A stretch of 5,584 nucleotides of DNA from contig JAEWQX010000161.1 in the NCBI GenBank assembly GCA_023399035.1, positions 1 through 5,584 of the forward strand, written 5' to 3'. How positions within the stretch are numbered: the first letter of the stretch is position 1; the number at the start of each line of letters is the position of its first letter. Under the pieces are notes generated by a model. It was given only the letters and a program-made list of their open reading frames with translations, had not been told where the DNA came from and did not search any database. This document shows positions 1 to 5,584 of this stretch, one piece after another. Source of the DNA: Bacillota bacterium. GTDB taxonomy: Bacteria; Bacillota; Clostridia; Clostridiales; Clostridiaceae. The position numbers were made by a program, and so were the translations under genes.

Positions 1-1575
1 ACAATACCATTAAATGTTATGGTTGTTGGAATACTTTTAAGTATTTTCTTTGTACTTGGATACAGAATTCTTTATAGAGTATATAGAAGAACACTTCTAT
101 ATATACCATTTAAGTATTCAGCTGATCAGAGAAGGGTAATGGTAGTTGGTGCTGGATCTGCAGGTACTATGATTATCAATGAAATGATGGCAAGAAGAGA
201 ACTTAAATACAATCCTATAGTTCTTATTGATGATGATAAAAACAAATTAGGTAAGAGAATATCAGGAGTAAAAATTGAAGGTAACAGATATGATATACCT
301 TATATTGCAGGTGAACAGGAAATTGATTTAATATTAATTGCAATACCTTCACTTGATGCGAAAAATAAGGCAGAATTAATAGATATCTGTAAAGAAACTA
401 ATTGTAAACTTCAGATAATACCAGGAATGTATGAAATAATAAGTGGTAAAGCTACAGTAAGCAAAATAAAAGATGTAGATTTAGAGGATTTATTAGGAAG
501 AGACCCTATTGTATTAGATAACAAGGGAATAGAAGATTATATTAAGGGAAGAACTATATTGGTAACTGGTGCAGGTGGATCTATAGGTTCAGAACTATGC
601 AGACAGATTGCAGCATTCCAGCCTAAGAGACTTGTATTATTTGATATTTATGAAAATAATGTTTATGATATCCAAAATGAACTTAAAGAAGATTTCCCTG
701 ATATGGATATGTCAGTTCTTATAGGTTCTATAAGAGATCGTGAGAGACTTCATGAAGTATTCAGCCAATACAAGATTAATGTTGTATTCCATGCAGCAGC
801 TCATAAGCATGTACCATTAATGGAAGACAGTCCTAAGGAAGCTGTTAAGAATAACGTATTTGGAACACTTAACTTAGCTTTAGAAGCAAGTGATGCTGGT
901 GTATCAAGATTTGTTATGATTTCAACAGACAAGGCTGTAAATCCTACAAATATAATGGGTGCTACAAAGAGATTATGTGAAATGATTGTTCAGGCAATGG
1001 ATAAACAGTCAAAGACAGAATTTGTTGCTGTAAGATTTGGTAACGTACTTGGAAGTAATGGTTCAGTTATTCCTTTATTCAAGAAACAGATTGCACATGG
1101 GGGACCTGTTACTGTAACTCATAAAAAGATAATAAGATATTTCATGCTTATACCAGAAGCAGCTCAGCTTGTACTTCAAGCAGGTGCATTTGCAAAGGGT
1201 GGAGAAATATTCGTACTTGATATGGGTAAACCAGTTAAGATTTATGATCTTGCATGTGATTTAATCAAGCTTTCAGGACTTGAACCTAATAAAGATATAA
1301 AAATTGTCTTTACAGGATTAAGGCCGGGTGAAAAGCTTTATGAGGAATTATTAATGAGCGAAGAAGGCTTACAGGATACAGTACACAAGAAAATTTATGT
1401 TGGAAAGCCTACTTTTGAAGATATGGATAAATTAACTGTTAAGCTTGAACAGTTAAGAAAATTATTAGAATTAGATGATATTGATGATATTAAACATCAG
1501 ATGCAGATGATAGTTCCAACTTATCATTATAAAAATGTAGATGAAGTTGCTGCTGAAAATGCAGATAAGGAGTAA
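1..1575 (+). CDS. Membrane-anchored nucleotide-sugar 4,6-dehydratase/epimerase, CapD/EpsC/PglF/WbpM family (5'-truncated by window edge)
   Basis: Extended short-chain dehydrogenase/reductase that, in its family, uses bound NAD to convert UDP-GlcNAc or UDP-GalNAc to the 4-keto-6-deoxy sugar, the first step towards diamino- or deoxyamino-sugars of capsule, O-antigen or glycoproteins. The frame is open from base 1, so the ATG at 19 is internal. Numbering from that Met: residues 1-14 are the end of the last transmembrane helix; 38-160 form the first Rossmann-like domain (VVGAGSAG at 42-49); the catalytic domain starts near 178 with the NAD motif GAGGSIGS (184-191). It also shows AAHKHVPLMED (260-270), STDKAVNPTN (302-311), MGATK (313-317) and RPGEK (435-439). 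Asp304-Lys305 match the family active site, and Met313 replaces the usual SDR Tyr, as in long PglF/WbpM-type members. Family proteins are about 600-650 residues with four N-terminal helices, so roughly 100-130 residues lie upstream. It is followed after 2 bases by the polymerase/ligase gene. The family call is secure; the exact sugar product is not determinable. Confidence 0.95.
   Translation, partial: TIPLNVMVVGILLSIFFVLGYRILYRVYRRTLLYIPFKYSADQRRVMVVGAGSAGTMIINEMMARRELKYNPIVLIDDDKNKLGKRISGVKIEGNRYDIPYIAGEQEIDLILIAIPSLDAKNKAELIDICKETNCKLQIIPGMYEIISGKATVSKIKDVDLEDLLGRDPIVLDNKGIEDYIKGRTILVTGAGGSIGSELCRQIAAFQPKRLVLFDIYENNVYDIQNELKEDFPDMDMSVLIGSIRDRERLHEVFSQYKINVVFHAAAHKHVPLMEDSPKEAVKNNVFGTLNLALEASDAGVSRFVMISTDKAVNPTNIMGATKRLCEMIVQAMDKQSKTEFVAVRFGNVLGSNGSVIPLFKKQIAHGGPVTVTHKKIIRYFMLIPEAAQLVLQAGAFAKGGEIFVLDMGKPVKIYDLACDLIKLSGLEPNKDIKIVFTGLRPGEKLYEELLMSEEGLQDTVHKKIYVGKPTFEDMDKLTVKLEQLRKLLELDDIDDIKHQMQMIVPTYHYKNVDEVAAENADKE
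1567..1572 (+). promoter_or_regulatory. Ribosome binding site for the Wzy/WaaL-like gene, inside the upstream gene's end
   Basis: AAGGAG lies within the last codons of the dehydratase gene, immediately before its TAA stop, and 5 bases before the ATG at 1578. This fixes the start of the second gene. With only 2 bases between stop and start, ribosomes finishing the dehydratase probably reinitiate directly, so the two proteins are likely made together. Confidence 0.85.
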
Positions 1576-1577
1576 TT

Positions 1578-3077
1578 ATGTCTAGAGAAGAAAAATATAG
1601 AAATATAGCTTTGGCATTGGTTATTATTATTGCTGGTGTTATGGGAATAATGAATGGAAGCTATCTTATAGCTGCAATGTTTATTGCGACATTTATAGGA
1701 GCAGTTTTCATTATAAGAGATAAAAATATGTATAATGTGCTTTATGCAGCACTTTTAGTATCGGTAATATATGATTATACATTATATACACCTGGGATTG
1801 AATCGGTGTATATGTTCCATATTGTTTTAGGTGTGTTTACGCTTATATCATTATATAAGGTATTTACAGAAAGAGAAGTATTATTAAAGCTTGATAAAAA
1901 AGTTTTAGGTGTATTTATTATATGGTTTATTTACATGTGTGCAAGTTTAATATGGGCAATCAACAGAAAGCTATCAATAAAATATATAGCAATATATATG
2001 ATGATGTTTGCATTTATAGGCTGTTTGATGGCTTATAACATTAATAAAGAAAGATTAAGCACAACTATAAGATTGCTTTTATATTTAGTATCAATTGTTG
2101 TTGTAATAGGATTAGTTGAAGTTCTTTTAGGAAAACAGCTTCCTGTAAAACACTATATTGATGGATTTTTAAGCAGTCTTCCACAGTGGCAGATAAATAC
2201 GATTCAGGCAAGACCAATAGTATTTTCTTATAATACAAATAATCTTAATGCAACGCTTTCAATACTTATTCCAATATGCTTATTTGGAGTTTATAAGTTT
2301 GAGTCAGTAATAGCAAAGATATGGTTCAGTTTAGTATCAATAATTGCTTTTGCATTAGTAGTAATAACTACTTCAAGAACAGGATATGTGGCATTCTTAT
2401 TTGGAATTGCAATCTTTATATTATATTCAATAATTAATATAAAGAATATAGGAATAAAACAGTTTATTTATCCTGTAGTTATCATAGCAGGAATGACAGC
2501 AGCATTTTTCTATGCCCCTGCAATGATGAACATAAAACCAGTTGAAGGTGAAGAAATTCAGCATACTACAACACTTACAGGAAAGCTTCATTCACTTGAA
2601 AGCATGGTTGCTGGAGAAGAGACAAGTGAGTATTCTACATTAAACCGAATGGCAATAATAAGAGATGTACTAGGCGGAGTTATAGGCGAAAAGAGATACC
2701 AAGGATTTGGTGTTGGTAATGTAGAACAGTATATAAAGGATCAGGGTAATACTGGAAGTATTTATAGTCCTCACTGTTATCCAATTGAGATTTTAGGTGA
2801 CTTTGGAATACCTGGAATAGCATTATTCGGAATATACTACTTATATCTTTTAATTTATAACTTAATTTTAGGAATAAAAAATAGAAGCTGGATATGCTTT
2901 GCAATGGTAACAGCATTGATTGCATTTGCACCTGCAAGTTTTGGACCTAGTTCAATAACATATGTATTCTCATACTGGATTATGATGGCCTTAGCTATAA
3001 GCTGTATTCAGGTTTATAAAGACAATAATAATGAATACAGAAGAACTTCAGAAATGAAAGAATATAGACTTGTTTAA
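1578..3077 (+). CDS. O-antigen ligase/polymerase-like polytopic membrane protein (Wzy/WaaL superfamily)
   Basis: Predicted integral membrane enzyme that polymerises lipid-linked oligosaccharide units, or ligates finished polymer to an acceptor, on the outer face of the membrane. The 499 residues show about 12-14 hydrophobic segments, roughly at 8-25, 28-46, 52-67, 77-94, 109-127, 133-153, 165-184, 221-239, 247-265, 268-286, 295-314, 405-432, 438-453 and 458-478. Typical signatures of the Wzy_C/O-antigen ligase domain are present: SRTGY at 266-270 at the start of a helix, a large polar external loop (about 315-404) containing GFGVGN (376-381), then SPHCYPIEILGDFGIPG (397-413), matching the family pattern of His followed by a Gly-Ile-Pro-Gly turn. 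The charged N-terminus (MSREEKYR) and short basic C-terminal tail are consistent with cytoplasmic ends. It is coupled to the upstream dehydratase and followed by a strong terminator, so it closes the operon. These families diverge strongly in sequence; I favour a Wzy-type polymerase because of the context, but ligase is not excluded. Confidence 0.87.
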   Translation: MSREEKYRNIALALVIIIAGVMGIMNGSYLIAAMFIATFIGAVFIIRDKNMYNVLYAALLVSVIYDYTLYTPGIESVYMFHIVLGVFTLISLYKVFTEREVLLKLDKKVLGVFIIWFIYMCASLIWAINRKLSIKYIAIYMMMFAFIGCLMAYNINKERLSTTIRLLLYLVSIVVVIGLVEVLLGKQLPVKHYIDGFLSSLPQWQINTIQARPIVFSYNTNNLNATLSILIPICLFGVYKFESVIAKIWFSLVSIIAFALVVITTSRTGYVAFLFGIAIFILYSIINIKNIGIKQFIYPVVIIAGMTAAFFYAPAMMNIKPVEGEEIQHTTTLTGKLHSLESMVAGEETSEYSTLNRMAIIRDVLGGVIGEKRYQGFGVGNVEQYIKDQGNTGSIYSPHCYPIEILGDFGIPGIALFGIYYLYLLIYNLILGIKNRSWICFAMVTALIAFAPASFGPSSITYVFSYWIMMALAISCIQVYKDNNNEYRRTSEMKEYRLV

Positions 3078-3122
3078 TAAATTATTTCCGAGGGAATGAT
3101 TTTAGATAGTGAATAAATAAAA

Positions 3123-3165
3123 GAAAAGAGATTTCAAGAATAGAACATTCTTGAAATCTCTTTTT
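3123..3165 (+). terminator. Intrinsic terminator closing the dehydratase-polymerase operon
   Basis: Perfect 15-bp stem with arms 3127-3141 (AGAGATTTCAAGAAT) and 3147-3161, a 5-base loop AGAAC, and a run of five T at 3161-3165. A preceding A-rich stretch (3123-3126) can lengthen the stem by pairing with the T-run. It begins about 45 bases after the polymerase stop codon. On the minus strand the stem is followed by TTTTCTT, so it may also act as a back-up for transcripts coming from the convergent epimerase gene. Confidence 0.9.
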
Positions 3166-3250
3166 ATGTATATGAAATTATTTTTGGCTTAGGCAGTATA
3201 TTTTTATCACTTTTTCACCATTACTTTGGTGGATATTTTATATCAGATAC

Positions 3251-3278
3251 ATTATCAATAGATGAAAGTATTGATAAT
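3251..3278. repeat. Perfect 10-bp inverted repeat in the convergent spacer
   Basis: Arms ATTATCAATA (3251-3260) and TATTGATAAT (3269-3278) flank the 8-base loop GATGAAAG. On the plus strand a run of six T (3284-3289) follows after a short gap, so it could be a weak extra terminator. The stem has only one G/C pair, so it would be unstable as RNA and a protein-binding site is equally possible. Function is not determined. Confidence 0.5.
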
Positions 3279-3292
3279 TAGGATTTTTTAAT

Positions 3293-3343
3293 TAAATAAG
3301 CATCAGCTGCATTTTATTATAAATTGCAGCTGATGCTTATTTA
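3293..3343 (-). terminator. Probable terminator of the epimerase gene (19-bp perfect hairpin)
   Basis: Arms 3293-3311 and 3325-3343 are perfectly complementary over 19 bp, with a G/C-containing core (GCATCAGCTGCA on the left arm) and a 13-base A/T loop. The hairpin lies 12 bases beyond the epimerase stop codon. In the minus-strand direction the stem base runs into TTATTTAATT, a modest U-rich tail. The stem is long and stable, but the tail is less pure than in the neighbouring plus-strand terminator, so it may act as a terminator, a 3'-end stabiliser, or both. Confidence 0.75.
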
Positions 3344-3355
3344 GAAAATAAATGA

Positions 3356-4423
3356 TTATTTTCTTAGATGACTTTCAATAATATCAGTAATTAATGTAGA
3401 AGTATCTCCATTACCAAAAGCAGATGCAGGAGTACCAGTTGGATTAAAGTTTTCAATAGCATCTTTAATCTTGTCAGAATCACTTCCAACAATTATGTTC
3501 CAGCCATTATTTACAGTTTCAACCCATTCAGTTTCATCTCTCATTGTTATACAAGGTTTCTTTAAGAAGTAAGCTTCCTTTTGAACTCCGCCGCTATCAG
3601 TAACGATTTTAGCTGAGTTTTCCTGTAATGAAAGCATTTCTAAATATCCTACAGGATCTATTATCTTAATGTTATCTCCAACATGAAGATTGTATTCAGA
3701 TATGAATTTCTTAGTTCTTGGGTGAAGAGGAAGAACAATTTTCTTGCCACATTCGCTTAATGCGCCAATAATAGAAGTTAATCTTTCAATGCTGTTTGTG
3801 TTTTCAGCACGATGTATTGTTGAAAGAATGTAGCTTCCTGGAGCTAAATCTAAATCTTCAGTTATTGTAGAAACTTCTTTTGCTCTTTCTTTAAATAAGT
3901 TTACAGCATCATACATAACGTCACCTACATTATGTACACCCTTAGTTATGTTTTCAGCTTTTAAGTTATTTACAGCTGTTAATGTAGGAGTGAAAAGAAG
4001 TTCAGAAATATGGTCAGTTAATATTCTGTTTTGTTCTTCAGGCATAGCTTTGTTAAAGCTTCTAAGACCTGCTTCAACGTGAGCAACTGGAATTAATAAT
4101 TTGCTTGCACAAAGAGCACCTGCAAGAGTAGAGTTTGTATCTCCATAAACTAAAACCATATCTGGCTTTTCTTTTAGGTATATATCTTCAAGTGCTATAA
4201 GCATGTTTCCAGTTTGATGACCATGATTTGATGAACCTATGCTTAAGTTGTAGTCTGGTTTTGGAATTCCTAATTCCTCAAAGAAAATGTCAGACATGTT
4301 GTTGTCGTAATGTTGTCCTGTATGTACTAATATCTCAGTGTTACCATTTCTTCTTATTTTATTAGATACTGTTGCAGCTTTAATAAACTGTGGTCTTGCA
4401 CCGATAACAGTTAAAATTTTCAT
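3356..4423 (-). CDS. wecB: Non-hydrolysing UDP-N-acetylglucosamine 2-epimerase family enzyme (WecB-like)
   Basis: Cytoplasmic GT-B-fold enzyme that inverts C2 of UDP-GlcNAc to give UDP-ManNAc, a precursor of ManNAc- or ManNAcA-containing surface polymers. At 355 residues it is complete and close to the family's usual 360-380. Motifs in order: IGARPQFIKA (7-16, nucleotide-binding start), TGQHYD (35-40), VYGDTNSTLAG (92-102, with Asp95), HVEAGLRS (115-122, with Glu117), MPEEQNR (127-133), HRAEN (204-208, with His204), LPLHPRT (231-237), TDSGGVQKEA (275-284) and RDETEWVETVNNGWN (295-309). Asp95, Glu117, Glu130 and His204 correspond by motif to the residues implicated in catalysis in E. coli WecB. 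The RDETEW...GWN form also occurs in WbpI/WlbD-type UDP-GlcNAc3NAcA 2-epimerases, so the true substrate could be a more modified UDP-sugar. The start is fixed by a strong AAGGAGGA 7 bases upstream. The gene is monocistronic in this window, convergent with the polymerase gene and divergent from the GT4 gene. Confidence 0.93.
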   Translation of the reverse strand: MKILTVIGARPQFIKAATVSNKIRRNGNTEILVHTGQHYDNNMSDIFFEELGIPKPDYNLSIGSSNHGHQTGNMLIALEDIYLKEKPDMVLVYGDTNSTLAGALCASKLLIPVAHVEAGLRSFNKAMPEEQNRILTDHISELLFTPTLTAVNNLKAENITKGVHNVGDVMYDAVNLFKERAKEVSTITEDLDLAPGSYILSTIHRAENTNSIERLTSIIGALSECGKKIVLPLHPRTKKFISEYNLHVGDNIKIIDPVGYLEMLSLQENSAKIVTDSGGVQKEAYFLKKPCITMRDETEWVETVNNGWNIIVGSDSDKIKDAIENFNPTGTPASAFGNGDTSTLITDIIESHLRK

Positions 4424-4430
4424 AGAGATT

Positions 4431-4438
4431 TCCTCCTT
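4431..4438 (-). promoter_or_regulatory. Ribosome binding site of the epimerase gene
   Basis: On the minus strand AAGGAGGA lies 7 bases before the ATG whose first base is at 4423. It is a near-perfect anti-16S match, supporting this start and high translation. Confidence 0.9.
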
Positions 4439-4489
4439 AATTTATATATGAAATAAGTCTAAAACTATTTTATCATACAATACTTTAAA

Positions 4490-4498
4490 ATTATAGCA
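4490..4498 (-). promoter_or_regulatory. Candidate promoter of the epimerase gene (extended -10)
   Basis: The minus strand reads TGCTATAAT, a perfect extended -10 element (TGnTATAAT). No good -35 is found at 16-18 bases (best about 3 of 6), which is tolerated when the TG extension is present. Transcription would start near 4483, giving a leader of about 60 bases. A second, weaker TGATAAAAT lies closer to the gene at 4467-4475. Confidence 0.6.
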
Positions 4499-4539
4499 TT
4501 ATGACATATAGAGTGCATGTGTTGATTATTTTTAAATTA

Positions 4540-4561
4540 TGACTTGATTATAATTAAGTCA
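4540..4561. repeat. 22-bp near-perfect palindrome, candidate operator
   Basis: Half-sites TGACTTGATTA and TAATTAAGTCA match as a palindrome at 10 of 11 positions, with no spacer; the single mismatch is a G opposite T. The centre reads ATTATAAT, so a -10-like TATAAT exists on both strands. It lies about 45 bases upstream of the leftward extended -10 and about 125 bases upstream of the first rightward one. A dimeric repressor or activator site is plausible; no regulator family can be assigned. Confidence 0.45.
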
Positions 4562-4587
4562 GGTATTTTTGCTGAGAACTAATATAT

Positions 4588-4600
4588 AGAATAGTATTCT
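4588..4600. repeat. 13-bp perfect palindrome at the middle of the divergent spacer
   Basis: AGAATA and TATTCT flank a single G. Its centre (4594) is almost exactly midway between the two start codons. It is short and A/T-rich, so chance is possible; it could be a second protein-binding site next to the 22-bp palindrome. Confidence 0.3.
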
Positions 4601-4664
4601 GCACATAATATATATAAGTAATTTAATAGTAATAAAACCTTAATATATCAGGGGAGAAAAGAGA

Positions 4665-4693
4665 TAGATTTTAAATTTTTCCTATGATATAAT
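4665..4693 (+). promoter_or_regulatory. Candidate promoter P1 of the GT4 glycosyltransferase gene
   Basis: TGATATAAT at 4685-4693 is a perfect extended -10. TAGATT at 4665-4670 lies 17 bases upstream of the hexamer and matches the -35 consensus TTGACA at 3 of 6 positions. The start would be near 4700, leaving a leader of about 60 bases. This is the best housekeeping-type promoter in the spacer. Confidence 0.65.
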
Positions 4694-4726
4694 TAATAGG
4701 TTAAAAATGAAAGAAAACTATTCAAT

Positions 4727-4735
4727 TGATATAAT
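4727..4735 (+). promoter_or_regulatory. Candidate promoter P2 of the GT4 gene (second extended -10)
   Basis: A second TGATATAAT lies 42 bases downstream of the first, with no recognisable -35. Transcription would start near 4742, only about 18 bases before the ATG and just ahead of the ribosome binding site. It sits within the small inverted repeat CAATT-GATAT-AATTG (4723-4737), so it may be a secondary promoter or a protein-binding copy of the first element. Confidence 0.4.
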
Positions 4736-4744
4736 TGTTTTATT

Positions 4745-4751
4745 AAAGGAG
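4745..4751 (+). promoter_or_regulatory. Ribosome binding site of the GT4 gene
   Basis: AAAGGAG is spaced 8 bases from the ATG at 4760, which decides that start. Confidence 0.85.
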
Positions 4752-4759
4752 AATTTTTA

Positions 4760-5584
4760 ATGAATATCTTACTTATTAATCATTATGCAGGTTCAGATTA
4801 CCACGGAATGGAATTTAGGCCTTTTTATATGGCTAGAGAATGGAAAAAGAAAGGTCACAATGTAACTATACTTGGAGCTGATTTTTCACATTTGAGAAAA
4901 AATAACCCTGTTATAGAAAAAGACTTTCAGGAAGAAGTTATTGATGGAATAACATATGTATGGGTTAAAACACCTAAATATCAAGGAAATGGCGTAGGAA
5001 GAATTAAAAACATTTCTACATTTATGTGGAAGCTTAGAATGAATTATAAAATGGTTGCCGATAAATATAAACCAGATGCAGTAATTGCTTCATCTACATA
5101 CCCACTAGATATTTATCCAGCTCATAGAATTGCAAAAAGATGTAATGCAAAACTATGTTTCGAAATACATGATTTATGGCCGCTTAGCCCTATGGAAATA
5201 GGAGGATTTTCAGAAAAAAATCCTGCAATAATCGTTCTTCAAAGGGCAGAAGATTTTGCATTTAAGAATTCAGATGTCATTGTTTCGATTCTGCCAGATG
5301 CGGATAAGCACATAAAAGAAAGAGGATTTTCAACAGATAAGTTTGTATATGTTCCAAATGGAATCCTTACAGGCGAAAAAAACGAAGCACCGATGGAAAG
5401 TACAATTGAGAGATTACAAGAACTTAAAGATGAGGGATATTTTTTAGTTGGATATACAGGAAATCACTCACCAGCAAATGTTCTTGATACTATGATTGAT
5501 GCTGCAAAAAAGACAACTGATGAAAAAGTAAAGTATGTATTAGTCGGTAAAGGTAATGTAAAAAATGAGCTTATAGAATATGCT
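4760..5584 (+). CDS. Family 4 glycosyltransferase (WbuB/WcaI-like), 3'-truncated by window edge
   Basis: Cytoplasmic GT-B retaining glycosyltransferase expected to add a sugar from a nucleotide donor to the growing lipid-linked repeat unit. The frame is open to the window end, giving 275 residues; family members are about 390-420, so roughly a third is missing. Residues 1-170 form the acceptor-side Rossmann domain: it starts MNILLINHYAGSDYHGMEFRPF with the usual glycine-containing loop, then MAREWKKKGHNVTILGA (24-40), a pattern common in the WbuB-type group. EIHDLWPLSP (135-144) is the characteristic (E/D)-x-(H/R)-D-x-WP motif of this group. VPNGI (198-202) marks the domain junction, and the donor-side domain opens with FLVGYTGNHSPANVLDTMIDA (228-248) and YVLVGKGN (259-266). 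The E-x7-E donor-binding motif typical of GT4 lies beyond the edge. It is divergent from the epimerase gene with its own promoters, so it probably starts a new rightward operon. Donor and acceptor are unknown. Confidence 0.9.
   Translation, partial: MNILLINHYAGSDYHGMEFRPFYMAREWKKKGHNVTILGADFSHLRKNNPVIEKDFQEEVIDGITYVWVKTPKYQGNGVGRIKNISTFMWKLRMNYKMVADKYKPDAVIASSTYPLDIYPAHRIAKRCNAKLCFEIHDLWPLSPMEIGGFSEKNPAIIVLQRAEDFAFKNSDVIVSILPDADKHIKERGFSTDKFVYVPNGILTGEKNEAPMESTIERLQELKDEGYFLVGYTGNHSPANVLDTMIDAAKKTTDEKVKYVLVGKGNVKNELIEYA

Larger units (their letters stand above)
4424..4759. other. Divergent 336-bp regulatory spacer between epimerase and glycosyltransferase genes
   Basis: No credible gene is seen here; the ATG-started frames I traced on both strands end within about 15 codons and have no well-placed ribosome binding site. 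The stretch is very A+T rich. From left to right it holds the epimerase ribosome binding site, an extended -10 facing left, a 22-bp near-perfect palindrome (4540-4561), a 13-bp palindrome (4588-4600), two extended -10 elements facing right (4685-4693, 4727-4735), and the glycosyltransferase ribosome binding site. Divergent promoters with palindromes between them suggest shared control of the two genes, but no regulator is encoded in the window. Confidence 0.75.

Noticed and set aside
2680..2937. 85-codon open frame on the minus strand inside the polymerase gene
   Set aside because: It lies wholly within the Wzy/WaaL-like coding region opposite its conserved C-terminal motifs, and it resembles no family. 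It is a shadow of the real gene.
3216..3231. Small CACCA/TGGTG hairpin in the convergent spacer
   Set aside because: Only 5 bp with a 6-base loop and no T-run; not distinguishable from chance.
3144..3281. Open frame of about 45 codons in the convergent spacer (contains FGLGSIFLSLFHHYFGGYF), possibly the remnant of a membrane-protein tail
   Set aside because: It has no ATG, GTG or TTG start with a ribosome binding site, begins inside the terminator hairpin, and is short enough to arise by chance. A protein search against C-termini of flippases or acyltransferases would be needed to revive it.
4651..4656. AGGGGAG-like Shine-Dalgarno sequence in the divergent spacer
   Set aside because: The nearest ATG (4684) is about 28 bases away and is followed at once by a stop (ATG ATA TAA), so no leader peptide is supported.
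3356..5584. Possible UDP-L-FucNAc module (epimerase plus WbuB-like transferase)
   Set aside because: The epimerase lacks the VGTRPEIIRLS-type N-terminus I associate with FnlC/Cap5G, and no CapE or CapF homologue is in the window, so I do not assign this sugar.

Overview
This window is part of a surface-polysaccharide (capsule, exopolysaccharide or O-antigen-like) biosynthesis locus from a low-GC bacterium. The strongly A+T-rich codons, dominant AGA arginine codons, AGGAGG-type ribosome binding sites and TGnTATAAT-type promoters point to a Firmicute, most likely a member of the Clostridia. The exact genus cannot be fixed from this sequence alone.

Layout. Position 1 lies inside a large membrane-anchored nucleotide-sugar dehydratase/epimerase of the CapD/EpsC/PglF/WbpM group, which lacks its N-terminal membrane helices because of the window edge and ends at 1575. 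Two bases later a 499-residue polytopic membrane protein starts (1578-3077). It has the hallmarks of an O-antigen ligase/polymerase (Wzy/WaaL-like). Its ribosome binding site lies inside the end of the first gene, so the two are cotranscribed and probably translationally coupled. This plus-strand operon ends at a strong intrinsic terminator (about 3123-3165). A 278-base convergent spacer follows, holding three separate perfect inverted repeats. On the minus strand, 4423-3356 encodes a non-hydrolysing UDP-GlcNAc 2-epimerase-type enzyme (WecB family), complete at 355 residues. A 336-base divergent spacer (4424-4759) carries promoters for both flanking genes and two palindromes. From 4760 to the right edge runs the first 275 residues of a GT4-family glycosyltransferase.

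How the genes fit together. The CapD-like enzyme and the WecB-like enzyme both make modified amino-sugar nucleotides from UDP-GlcNAc-type substrates. The GT4 enzyme would transfer a sugar to the lipid-linked repeat unit on the cytoplasmic face, and the Wzy/WaaL-like protein would polymerise or ligate finished units on the outer face. The locus is split into three transcription units (plus, minus, plus), suggesting that wecB forms its own regulated or separately acquired module. I see no mobile element, CRISPR array, tRNA or rRNA, and nothing that convincingly amounts to an undescribed system. The most interesting unexplained structure is in the two intergenic regions.
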